A stretch of 64,000 nt of DNA from contig NZ_SJPG01000001.1 in assembly GCF_007859715.1 (NCBI RefSeq), forward strand, positions 3,374,728 to 3,438,727. Reading direction: 5' to 3'. Under the pieces are notes generated by a model, which was not told the DNA's origin, did not search any database, and worked only from the letters and a program-made list of their open reading frames with translations. This DNA comes from Rubinisphaera italica (lineage in GTDB: Bacteria; Planctomycetota; Planctomycetia; Planctomycetales; Planctomycetaceae). The translations under genes were made by a program, and so were the position numbers. Shown here in pieces: positions 39,482 to 47,255 of the stretch; position 1 is the stretch's first letter; each line of letters begins with the position of its first letter.

Positions 39482-41008
39482 TTGTATAGATTTATCTTGC
39501 GAATTTCTGACCCTTTCCTTGGCCCACCTCCTTTGATTGACCAATCCAAACCCAAAATTCTTGTTACCGGGGCAACCGGTTATATCGGCGGACGAATTGT
39601 TCCTAAACTGCTCGAATTAGGATATCCGGTTCGATGTCTAGTGCGTAATCCCGCCAAGCTGGAATGTCGCAGTTGGCGAAATCATCCCAGATTGGAAGTG
39701 ATTGAAGGGAATGTCAGAGATCAGGAATCGATCACGAAAACGATGGCTGGTTGCGAGATCGCATACTACTTGATTCATTCGATGGAATCAGCTGGCGGAG
39801 ACTATGCCAAAAAAGATCGCGAACTGGCCGAACATTTTGCGCGAGCTGCTCAAGCTTGTGGTCTCAAGCAAATCATTTATTTGGGTGGTCTCGGTGAACT
39901 GGGTGAGGGATTGAGTCAGCACTTGAGTTCGCGACGCGAAGTGGAATCAATTCTGAACAGCTCTTCTGTTCCCGTCACGGCATTCCGGGCAGCTGTCATC
40001 ATCGGATCCGGTTCAGCCTCTTTTGAAATTCTCCGTTATCTCGTTCAGCGACTTCCCGTCATGGTCACTCCCAAGTGGGTCCAGACGGAATCACAACCGA
40101 TTGGCGTCGATAACGTCATCACTTATCTGACGGATTGCCTGGAAGTTCCCGAAACCCGTGGAAAGACAATCGATATTGGTGGGGCTGATGTCGTACGTTA
40201 TGAAGAATTGATGCGAATCATGGCACGTGAATTGGGACTTCCCAAACGCTGGATTTTCCCTGTTCCTGTACTCACACCGAGACTGAGTTCTCTCTGGATC
40301 GGACTCGTCACACCGGTCAGCTCAAAAATCGCCCGGCCACTGGCAGAGGGATTAAAAAACCGTACGGTTTGCCGCAACGACCTTGCTCAGCAACTCTTAC
40401 CTCAGGAGAAATTACTCACGGTCACCGAAGCAATTCATTCCGCGCTCAATCATACTAACGAGGGCGACATTGAAACGAACTGGTCGATGGCGGGAAAGAT
40501 TCCCGGCGATCCTGACTGGGCGGGCGGGACTGTTTATCGAGATGAACGAACGACTGATATTGAAGCTGATTCTGAAACGGCCTACCGAGTCATCTGCACC
40601 ATTGGCGGGAAACATGGTTATTGGGGTTCGGATTATTTGTGGCGTTTTCGTGGTTTACTCGATCAGTTGATCGGAGGACCCGGATTGCGTCGAGGTCGTC
40701 GTCACCCGACTCATTTACGATACGGCGAAGCGGTCGACTTCTGGCGAGTGCGGAAAATTGTCCCCTTCAAACAACTCACACTCTATGCAGAAATGTGGGT
40801 GCCAGGAGATGCTGAGTTAGACTTCACGATTGAACCAATATCAGACTCAAAATGTCGAGTGACCCAAACGGCTCGATTCCGCCCTCGCGGCTTGACCGGA
40901 ATTCTCTACTGGTACAGCGTCGCCCCGCTGCATCATTTCGTTTTTCAGGCGATGCTCAATGGCATTCGCAGGGAATCCGAAGAGAAATTTCAGACACAAA
41001 CCTCGTAG
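39482..41008 (+). CDS. NAD(P)-binding SDR-type protein with DUF2867 domain
   Basis: The 508-residue protein starts at a TTG without a good ribosome binding site (TTG 39533 would still keep the fold). The N-terminal atypical SDR domain has LVTGATGYIGGRIVPKLLE (Gly30, Gly33, Gly36), AYYLIHSMESAGGDYAKKD and IYLGGLGELGEGLSQHLSSR. From about residue 345 the DUF2867 domain follows (WAGGTVYRDERT, GGKHGYWGSDYLWRFRGLLD, LRRGRRHPTHLRYGEAVDFW). Fusions of these two occur in many bacteria, and the reaction is unknown. Confidence 0.88.
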   Translation: MYRFILRISDPFLGPPPLIDQSKPKILVTGATGYIGGRIVPKLLELGYPVRCLVRNPAKLECRSWRNHPRLEVIEGNVRDQESITKTMAGCEIAYYLIHSMESAGGDYAKKDRELAEHFARAAQACGLKQIIYLGGLGELGEGLSQHLSSRREVESILNSSSVPVTAFRAAVIIGSGSASFEILRYLVQRLPVMVTPKWVQTESQPIGVDNVITYLTDCLEVPETRGKTIDIGGADVVRYEELMRIMARELGLPKRWIFPVPVLTPRLSSLWIGLVTPVSSKIARPLAEGLKNRTVCRNDLAQQLLPQEKLLTVTEAIHSALNHTNEGDIETNWSMAGKIPGDPDWAGGTVYRDERTTDIEADSETAYRVICTIGGKHGYWGSDYLWRFRGLLDQLIGGPGLRRGRRHPTHLRYGEAVDFWRVRKIVPFKQLTLYAEMWVPGDAELDFTIEPISDSKCRVTQTARFRPRGLTGILYWYSVAPLHHFVFQAMLNGIRRESEEKFQTQTS

Positions 41009-41021
41009 GACAGAGGCATCA

Positions 41022-41432
41022 TCAAACTATTGGCCGATGATTATGTGGATCGTCAATCGCAAATGCTTCAACTTCGAACGGGTTATCCCGATACGCTTTC
41101 CCACCTCGCATCCAGACAATGCCGGAGAGTAGAAAATAAGCCGGCACAAATAATGGGCCCCATTTTTCGTACTGCTTAACATGGACACGTTCATGATTGC
41201 GAGTGAAATCCAGAGCCGCCTGATTCCGAGCGAGGATCACATGACCAACCGTAATCGCAATCGCACCAATCGGTGTTCGTTCCAGAAGCCAGCAGGCTAA
41301 CCCGCCCTGAAATTCGAGTGTGTGGTCAACACGTCTTCCACTGCCGCCTGTCGAGCAACTGATCAAACCGATCACCAAACCGACCAGACTCCAGGGGCTG
41401 ACCCAGATCCATTTGAGTATTTGAATGATCAT
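41022..41432 (-). CDS. Small membrane protein with HExxH motif
   Basis: A 136-residue protein with an N-terminal helix (WVSPWSLVGLVIGLIS), a second hydrophobic segment (IGAIAITVGHVILAR) and a third after the motif (PLFVPAYFLLSGIVWM). NHERVHVKQYEKWGPL contains HERVH, an HExxH zinc-protease-like motif, placed between the second and third segments. The start ATG overlaps the TGA of the preceding gene (ATGA, 41429-41432), which indicates translational coupling. I do not recognise the family, and a protease function is only suggested by the motif. Confidence 0.75.
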   Translation of the reverse strand: MIIQILKWIWVSPWSLVGLVIGLISCSTGGSGRRVDHTLEFQGGLACWLLERTPIGAIAITVGHVILARNQAALDFTRNHERVHVKQYEKWGPLFVPAYFLLSGIVWMRGGKAYRDNPFEVEAFAIDDPHNHRPIV

Positions 41433-41704
41433 TTATTGAGTATTACCAAGTACAGCGTTCTGATTTGCCATTCGTAAAAAGCCTGAATCCAGTCATATTT
41501 CTCAATCAGATATCCGAGTGGTGCGTAAATCATGCTAAATATCGACTCCACACCCGAATATTCTTTTATTCCACTAACCTCCAGCAAGAAAATAACAGGC
41601 ACAGGACTCAGCGGATAACACAAGAACAATATCAAGACAAATAATGCAATACGACCACCAGATCCAGCAGCTGAAGAATTCGTCACCTCTTCCGAATTAC
41701 TCAT
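41429..41704 (-). CDS. Small membrane protein, paralogue of the 41754 gene
   Basis: From ATG 41704 (AAGGTGG a little upstream) this is 91 residues: a polar Ser/Gly-rich N-terminus, a helix FVLILFLCYPLSPVPVIFL, then IYAPLGYLIEKYDWIQAFYEWQ. The next gene upstream (41754-42008) shares LSPxPVxxxxx and the YAPL..Y.....W..AFY.WQ pattern. The two are tandem duplicates. It overlaps the HExxH gene by 4 nt. The function is unknown. Confidence 0.7.
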   Translation of the reverse strand: MSNSEEVTNSSAAGSGGRIALFVLILFLCYPLSPVPVIFLLEVSGIKEYSGVESIFSMIYAPLGYLIEKYDWIQAFYEWQIRTLYLVILNK

Positions 41705-41753
41705 AATGGTACCACCTTGAACTTGGCAATAATCGGTTCGCATGCCCCTGCAA

Positions 41754-42008
41754 TCAAATCCAGTTCAACAACTCAAACTGCCAATCATAAAACGCTTCGA
41801 CCCATTCTAAGTTGTCATAGCAATAGACAAGCGGAGCGTAAAATCCGTTTTCAACGGTTCCCTCCATCTGTGGCAGATAGAGTTTTACGACCATCAGCAC
41901 TGGCAATGGGCTGAGAATATAGATTACGAGTGCGAGAAACGCGAATAGGAGTGAGCGAGTCAAATGGTCAATGGGCTTTGATTCGGTCGAGTCGTGTTGC
42001 TCGCTCAT
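41754..42008 (-). CDS. Small membrane protein, paralogue of the 41429 gene
   Basis: An 84-residue protein with one or two membrane helices (LLFAFLALVIYILSPLPVLMV) followed by FYAPLVYCYDNLEWVEAFYDWQ. It matches the 41429 product in order and spacing of motifs. It is 49 nt upstream of that gene on the same strand, so three genes (41754, 41429, 41022) form a likely small operon. The function is unknown. Confidence 0.7.
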   Translation of the reverse strand: MSEQHDSTESKPIDHLTRSLLFAFLALVIYILSPLPVLMVVKLYLPQMEGTVENGFYAPLVYCYDNLEWVEAFYDWQFELLNWI

Positions 42009-42090
42009 GATGGCTTCCCGTCTCTAAGTGAATGAAACTTTATCACTCACATCATGATACGCGAAAACCAGTCTGAAGAATACCACTTAA

Positions 42091-43503
42091 TCAATGATAC
42101 GTCTTCACCTGCACCTCGCCGATGGCTCGATCCGTTGGGAAAGAACCCAGAACAAACGAAGTGCGTCCATTCTCCACATTGACATCAACAGCGACGGGAA
42201 CTCCGTTGACACCAGGAAGTTTTTTCGGCGTCAGTTTCAACACCTGTGGACCAGCGGGTAATTCGAGACGGAGAACCTGAATTCGGTCCGGCAATAACGA
42301 CCAGCAGCGTGTGTCTGCTCGTTCGGTCGCTTCCCAGGCAACGCCCGCAACGGTAAACAGCAAATCGAGTTCGGGAGATTTCTCGACATTCAAGCCATCT
42401 TTCATCGCATACACGGCTCCCTTTTTTGCGATACGTCGAGCTACCGCGCGAGCGATGATTTGATCTTTCTCGAGGCGATTCTGCTCAATCGCCAAGTTCG
42501 AAACGTGCATGATGGTCGTCGTGGAGCCGAGTGGTCCCTGTCCGTCGGAAACTTCGATGCTGTCGAGCGTTTGATGCGGTCGAACAACCCGAGGCACCCG
42601 CACCGGAGCCACAGTTGGTGGCAATTCATACTTTCCAATAGCCGAGAGAATTCGATCCGCAATCAATAGAGATACCGTTGTTGGAGCCTCAACCGCTTCT
42701 TCTTTATAAGGACCTTCACCCACAAGGCTGATCACATACACCACACCATGCCCGGGTGAAGAATGGCGTCCCGTTTCCGCACGAGCCAGATCGATTTTGG
42801 CATCACGGAAATCCGGCTGCCAGTTGGCAACCTGCACCCGGCAACGGGAAACATCGTCGTAATCGAGTGGCGAGCTTTCCAGCACTGCCGCCCGCAAATA
42901 GGAACCAATCGCCAGTTGTTTTGTGAGTGGTGTGTAATCGATTGGCTGCTGATTCGGATTTTCCTTCACCTGCTTGGAAGCCTGCAGGAATTCCTGCTGC
43001 TTGCTGGTAATCTGTAATGCATATGCGGGAACGTCGCCTCCGCTGTGCATCAGGTTAGAAAGAGCGAGCATCACGCGAATCAGAATTCGTTCGTATTCTT
43101 CGCCTGCATAATTCAACTGACGATCATCGGTGAGCAGAGCCTTCGCTTTATCGGCATACGATCGCTGTTCGAGTTTATCGAAGCGATCTCGAACGACTCG
43201 TAAAGTCTGTTCAGCCTCGGCTGCATTTCCAGCCGTCAGTTGCAAGATGGCCCTGTCCAGACTGACAACATCTGCATCGTGACTCTTCTTATTCTTGGCA
43301 GGATCGGTCTGAGCCAGAGCAGCCGAAATATTTCCACTATAAAATGATGACCGCAGCGCAGTTGCCTTATCAGCATGAGTCGCACATCCACTCACTATGA
43401 TTAAGACAAATAATAGACACAGTTTTAGCGAACAAGCATATCGTTCCCATGTCCGTTTCCGGTGACACATTTTCAGGGAATGATTACAGGTCACGTATGT
43501 CAT
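42091..43503 (-). CDS. COG3014-like lipoprotein
   Basis: A 470-residue protein with a long basic leader and the lipobox VSGC (Cys40 from ATG 43503). ATG 43470 would give a more normal leader (Cys29). After the lipid anchor comes a helical TPR-like region (SLDRAILQLTAGNAAEAEQTLRVVRDRF) and a C-terminal half with GHGVVYVISLVGEGPYKEE, ALVRVPR-like PPTVAPVRVPRVVRP, and PDRIQVLRLELPAGPQVLKL. This matches the outline of COG3014 proteins, which sit beside lpoB genes in Gram-negative bacteria. The gene upstream here is LpoB-like, which supports the call. The role is likely envelope or peptidoglycan related, by context. Confidence 0.72.
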   Translation of the reverse strand: MTYVTCNHSLKMCHRKRTWERYACSLKLCLLFVLIIVSGCATHADKATALRSSFYSGNISAALAQTDPAKNKKSHDADVVSLDRAILQLTAGNAAEAEQTLRVVRDRFDKLEQRSYADKAKALLTDDRQLNYAGEEYERILIRVMLALSNLMHSGGDVPAYALQITSKQQEFLQASKQVKENPNQQPIDYTPLTKQLAIGSYLRAAVLESSPLDYDDVSRCRVQVANWQPDFRDAKIDLARAETGRHSSPGHGVVYVISLVGEGPYKEEAVEAPTTVSLLIADRILSAIGKYELPPTVAPVRVPRVVRPHQTLDSIEVSDGQGPLGSTTTIMHVSNLAIEQNRLEKDQIIARAVARRIAKKGAVYAMKDGLNVEKSPELDLLFTVAGVAWEATERADTRCWSLLPDRIQVLRLELPAGPQVLKLTPKKLPGVNGVPVAVDVNVENGRTSFVLGSFPTDRAIGEVQVKTYH

Positions 43504-43537
43504 GTTGACAGCCGAAAATCAGCGATTTGGCATGTAG

Positions 43538-43555
43538 GGTGCGTCTCGACGCACC
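43538..43555. repeat. Short hairpin GGTGCGTC-TC-GACGCACC
   Basis: A perfect 8-bp stem with a 2-nt loop, preceded by GTAG and followed by TTTCT. The TAGGGTGCGT..ACGCACC motif resembles short dispersed palindromes in many bacteria. It lies between the lpoB-like and COG3014-like genes and could also modulate their readthrough. Confidence 0.6.
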
Positions 43556-43608
43556 TTTCTCTGAAATTTTTTCCAGTGAATGAACAACTCAGACAGCGGT
43601 CCCTACAA

Positions 43609-44280
43609 CTAATACTGGAGCATTTTACCGACTGCCGATTTGTGATAGCCCTTGCGAATCGTGGCCGATTCTTTGTCATAAGAGCCGTCGTAGACATTTA
43701 CCATTTCGAGAGTGAGCAGATAATCACGCTGGTAATTATTCTTATTACTGGATGTTGTCCCGGATGTGATTTTGGCAAACAGCAGGTAATCGAATGGTTG
43801 TTGCATCTGCTCAAGAACGGCTGCAAACATTCGCTGGTTGGCTGGAATGAATAAATCTCCGGGAGCCAGATGCGATTCCCGTAAACCGGCTTCCACAAAC
43901 CGACGGCTGATCATGCGGAACATTTCTGAGGAGTTGACCATCGAATCGATATGTTCGTAAATCTGTTCTTTGAAGTCGCCGACTTCTTCGATGCTTTTGT
44001 TTTCGACGCCCATAAAACAGACATGCTTAATGCAAGGCTGCTGGACACCGATGGCTCCCTCGTGAGAAACTGTTTGAATCGTCTGCATTTGACGGCCGAG
44101 CAGCTTGCCGACGGATTCATCAATGAGTGGCTTCCAGGTTTCCGCACCGGCAGTATGACTGCCGACCATGTCTTTGTCGCTCTCATCGAGTATATGCGCG
44201 ACCTGACGACCTTTGCAGCCGATGAAGGTGAAACCGGTTGCAGTCAATGCAAACTGTGACAAAAAGGAGCGTCGATCCAT
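43609..44280 (-). CDS. LpoB-like penicillin-binding-protein activator, Tat-type lipoprotein
   Basis: The 223-residue product begins MDRRSFLSQFALTATGF with a twin-arginine signal, and FIGC (Cys22) is a plausible lipobox. The body has HVCFMGVENKSIEEVGDFKEQIYEHIDSMV, corresponding to the conserved early strand-helix of LpoB, and late YLLTLEMVNVYDGSYDKESA, corresponding to the outer strand pair of that fold. In Gram-negative bacteria LpoB stimulates PBP1b from the outer membrane. Here the assignment is by fold-level pattern and by the adjacent COG3014-like gene 105 nt downstream. Whether it activates a glycosyltransferase in this organism is inference. Confidence 0.68.
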   Translation of the reverse strand: MDRRSFLSQFALTATGFTFIGCKGRQVAHILDESDKDMVGSHTAGAETWKPLIDESVGKLLGRQMQTIQTVSHEGAIGVQQPCIKHVCFMGVENKSIEEVGDFKEQIYEHIDSMVNSSEMFRMISRRFVEAGLRESHLAPGDLFIPANQRMFAAVLEQMQQPFDYLLFAKITSGTTSSNKNNYQRDYLLTLEMVNVYDGSYDKESATIRKGYHKSAVGKMLQY

Positions 44281-44606
44281 GACATGACTCCGCGAGCGAA
44301 TGAAGGTGTGGTGAGAAAGAGGGTGAACTTTCGAAGGTGGGATTCTGTAGTTCGTGAATCATATCCTACGAAAGCAAAGTTCCCAAATTATTTTTTCGAC
44401 ACAATCGTTACCCAGACTTATTGCATTATTTGTAATAGTCCTGGCAATTCAGCGAATAACCCGGCACGAAAAGTGTATTTTAGTACACTTCCCAGGGCGA
44501 CGACTGCTTTTGACTGAATTTTCACCTCGTAACTTGCATTAGATCACGAGATGGCGATACTGAATTAAACTCCTTCAGACATGCTCCCTGCCAAAATCGC
44601 ATTTCG
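44281..44606. other. Divergent intergenic region with a palindrome
   Basis: It separates the lpoB-like gene (minus) from the Cys-rich protein gene (plus). AAGTGTA-TTTTAG-TACACTT at 44471-44490 is the only structured element; the rest is A/T-rich. Confidence 0.45.
44471..44490. promoter_or_regulatory. Possible operator palindrome
   Basis: AAGTGTATTTTAGTACACTT is a perfect 7-bp inverted repeat with a 6-nt centre, in the only intergenic space between two divergent genes. It has the look of a dimeric repressor site, but no regulator can be named. Confidence 0.3.
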
Positions 44607-45197
44607 ATGTCCAAACCACTTTCCAGATTGATCGCTCAGGCGAACCTCCTGCATTCTTACAGGAAGTGTGCATTGATCGTCTGGTTTACGATCACAACCA
44701 TCGGACTCCCCCTGTATTCCCAGGCTGCCAGCCACCCCGATTGTCCTTGTGGTTGCCAAAGCCCATCCCCGGAGCATGCGGATTCGACTCCCGGTAAGAG
44801 TTGCTGCCAGTCTTCTACCCGTTCCACCAGCCCAAGTCGCTCGTGCTGCCAGAACAATTCAAGAAATAATGAGCCTCTTGCATGTCAGTTGAAAAACTTG
44901 AGCGAGAACACACCTCAATGTAAATCGACGGGATCATCCACCTGCAATTGCAGTTCCAGCATAACACTCTCTAATAGTCATCAATCATCATCTCAGAATC
45001 CGAATCTGAATGCATTGTGTCGGTGTGGCAAAGTCAGCACATCTCACTTATCGCTCACAGAAATCCTGGATGTTCCTCCCGAATTGGGACAGATCGCTGG
45101 TTCTGAAATCATTCAGAGTTCAGTCCCAACCCTCTCGCTCTACGAGAGCCCACTCAACGAACTGCTCACGCCCCCTCCGAAAGAAGAGACTTGCTGA
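44607..45197 (+). CDS. Cysteine/serine-rich exported protein
   Basis: A 196-residue protein with an N-terminal hydrophobic segment (CALIVWFTITTIGLPL, possible signal cleaved after SQAA). The mature part contains about 14 cysteines in clusters: HPDCPCGCQS, KSCCQ, RSCCQ, TCNCS, LCRCG and a terminal ETC. These are interspersed with Ser/Thr/Asn-rich linkers and no other recognisable domain. I do not recognise a family. The pattern suggests metal binding or disulfide cross-linking. A DUF1559 gene with a Met/His-rich insert follows 141 nt downstream on the same strand. No ribosome binding site is visible. Confidence 0.55.
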   Translation: MSKPLSRLIAQANLLHSYRKCALIVWFTITTIGLPLYSQAASHPDCPCGCQSPSPEHADSTPGKSCCQSSTRSTSPSRSCCQNNSRNNEPLACQLKNLSENTPQCKSTGSSTCNCSSSITLSNSHQSSSQNPNLNALCRCGKVSTSHLSLTEILDVPPELGQIAGSEIIQSSVPTLSLYESPLNELLTPPPKEETC

Positions 45198-45338
45198 ATT
45201 CTCTTTACATCTATTGCTGAATAGTCTGATTCCCTGAGTTTTCTCAGGTGAATCACTCCACGTATGCAAGTGTCAAATTGACTTGCTTTGCGTCGTTTTC
45301 AGCAGTTCTCTCTTATTATTTTCAGGGGTTCTTGCGCA

Positions 45339-46331
45339 ATGAAATATTGTCCTTATCTGGGAAGCCGTCGCGCTTTCACACTGATCGAACTATTGGTAGT
45401 GATTGCAATCATTGCAGTCCTTGTCGCCTTATTGCTTCCCGCTGTCCAACAGGCACGCGAGGCGGCTCGGCGATCCAGCTGTAAAAACAATCTCAAGCAA
45501 ATCGGAGTCGCTCTGCACAACTATCACGATACCTTTTCTGTATTACCTCCAGGCTATATCGTGCGTAATATCGCTGCCAGTCAAATGGCGAGCATGGAGA
45601 CCGCTCAAAATGGTCCCGGCTTTGCCTGGGGAACAATGATTCTTCCTTATGTCGAACAACCTGCCCTCTACGATGGCATGAACTTTGAGGGGAATGCGAC
45701 TGATACTCAAAACCTGGCGATGGGGCGTAGAACCATTTCGACATACCTCTGCCCTTCCGATCCTGCTCCTCAGACCTTCACTGTCAACGATGGCACAAAC
45801 GATTATGAAATCGCGTCTGCAAATTATGTGGGCGTTATCGGCTACGGAAGTGTCTCGATGACTCCAGGATCTCCAGCTGGAAAAGGAGCATTCTACAGAA
45901 ACAGTCGCACGAAACTTCGCGACATTACCGATGGCACCAGTAACAGTATGCTGGTCGGTGAGCGGACCTATCAACACAACTTTGTGCAGGGGGCAACTCC
46001 CGCAGCTGCGAATTCGACCTGGTACGCAGCCATCCCCAATGTGGAACGCAACGCAGGTATGATGTCGATGCCAATGATGACCGAATGGCAGGGTTCACTT
46101 GTATTAGGGCATGTCGGCCAACCCGCTATGACGATGCCGATGTCGATGCCAGCCATGACACACACTCCCAATACCACCAACCATATCGTCAACTTTTCCA
46201 GTCCTCACAAGGGAGGAATTCAATTCCTGATGGCAGATGGTTCGGTTCACTTTTTGAGTGAAAACACGCATTATGAAACCTACAGAAATTTAGGTCAGAT
46301 TGATGATGGAGAAGTTCTCGGAGAGTTTTGA
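45339..46331 (+). CDS. DUF1559 protein with Met/His-rich insert
   Basis: From ATG 45339 (AGGGG upstream) it is 330 residues. A pilin-like leader, [19 protein letters not shown], is followed by the DUF1559 core ([35 protein letters not shown]) and the C-terminal [20 protein letters not shown] and DDGEVLGEF. Unlike the copy at 19079, this one carries a Met-rich stretch at about 245-285: [14 protein letters not shown] and [17 protein letters not shown], with nearby His. That pattern resembles copper- or methionine-type metal sites. It is downstream of the Cys-rich protein. A terminator follows. Confidence 0.92.
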   Translation: MKYCPYLGSRRAFTLIELLVVIAIIAVLVALLLPAVQQAREAARRSSCKNNLKQIGVALHNYHDTFSVLPPGYIVRNIAASQMASMETAQNGPGFAWGTMILPYVEQPALYDGMNFEGNATDTQNLAMGRRTISTYLCPSDPAPQTFTVNDGTNDYEIASANYVGVIGYGSVSMTPGSPAGKGAFYRNSRTKLRDITDGTSNSMLVGERTYQHNFVQGATPAAANSTWYAAIPNVERNAGMMSMPMMTEWQGSLVLGHVGQPAMTMPMSMPAMTHTPNTTNHIVNFSSPHKGGIQFLMADGSVHFLSENTHYETYRNLGQIDDGEVLGEF

Positions 46332-46371
46332 TATTCCGAAAAGTGAATTCGGTAATGCATAAACGAACTTT

Positions 46372-46406
46372 GGACCTCGACTTTATTGTTGAGGTCCTTT
46401 TTTAAT
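46372..46406 (+). terminator. Terminator after the Met-rich DUF1559 gene
   Basis: GGACCTC pairs with GAGGTCC across GACTTTATTGTT, followed by TTTTTT. It overlaps the last bases of the convergent metallophosphoesterase gene. Confidence 0.75.
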
Positions 46407-47202
46407 ATCGACCGCGTAATCGTTCTTTCCCAGGCAGAACTTCCAGACAGGTCGTCCACCAGCCTGTCCGAATGGTTTCCTGAAACTCTACCGGCAATTC
46501 TTCCGACTGCATCTCTGCAACCAGTCGTTCCCAATCGTATTCAATGGGAATGAATTCCAGTTTGACCTGCGATTTCCCCTGCGACTGACTCACTTTAACT
46601 AATGTATACCAGACATGCTTATCCCCATCGTTCGCCGGCCTTCCCAGCACTCCAACATTGACAAACTGACGCTCACCACTCAACTCCCGCGACCAATGTA
46701 ATCCCGTATGAGTTCCTAAGATCACATCAGCTTGATAGTCATCGGCCAGGCAGTTCAAAAAGTGTGTGCTCGTGGTTGATTCCCAGAGGAATTCGTTCGT
46801 ACGGCGAGGGCTGCCATGACAGAGCAAAAAGCGCAAGCCTGCGACTTCAAATCGAATTTCCACTGGCAATTGTTTCAGCCAGTCGCAATTTGCTTGACTG
46901 GTATTTGCCAGCGTGTAATCGTAACTGATTTGAGCAAAATGATTATCACGGGGATCGGTATAACCACACTGACAATCATTCAATCCATTGCCGATACTGT
47001 GATCGTAATTTCCTTGTACCGTTTGCACGTCATTTTCGATCAGCAGCGGAAACACACGATCAGGATACGGTCCAAATGCACCCAGATCACCCAGGCAAAA
47101 CAATTCTTCGGCTCCTCGAGTTCGTGCATCTTCAATCGCAGCGGTAAGAGCAAGATAGTTGTTATAAATTCCACCAAAGAAGGCGAAGGTCTGTCTATCC
47201 AT
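46402..47202 (-). CDS. Metallophosphoesterase-like protein with altered metal-site motifs
   Basis: From ATG 47202 the product is 266 residues; the open frame to 47325 gives residues unlike any phosphoesterase start. It follows the YfcE-like layout: an opening strand, LFCLGDLGAFGPYPDRV (GD intact, 38-39), VQGNYDHSIG (64-70), LLCHGSPRRTNE, and VILGTHTGLHWSREL. But the first motif, normally DxHG(N), reads GGIYNNYLAL (residues 10-19), so the metal-binding Asp and His are replaced by Gly and Tyr. GNHD reads GNYD, and GHTH is shifted to GTHTGLH. It may be a diverged subfamily with another metal arrangement or without hydrolase activity. It is the last gene of a three-gene run. Confidence 0.8.
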   Translation of the reverse strand: MDRQTFAFFGGIYNNYLALTAAIEDARTRGAEELFCLGDLGAFGPYPDRVFPLLIENDVQTVQGNYDHSIGNGLNDCQCGYTDPRDNHFAQISYDYTLANTSQANCDWLKQLPVEIRFEVAGLRFLLCHGSPRRTNEFLWESTTSTHFLNCLADDYQADVILGTHTGLHWSRELSGERQFVNVGVLGRPANDGDKHVWYTLVKVSQSQGKSQVKLEFIPIEYDWERLVAEMQSEELPVEFQETIRTGWWTTCLEVLPGKERLRGRY

Positions 47203-47255
47203 GTCACAATTTTCGCCAGATTTTTGATACGTCAATGAATTATTATGCAGGCTGA

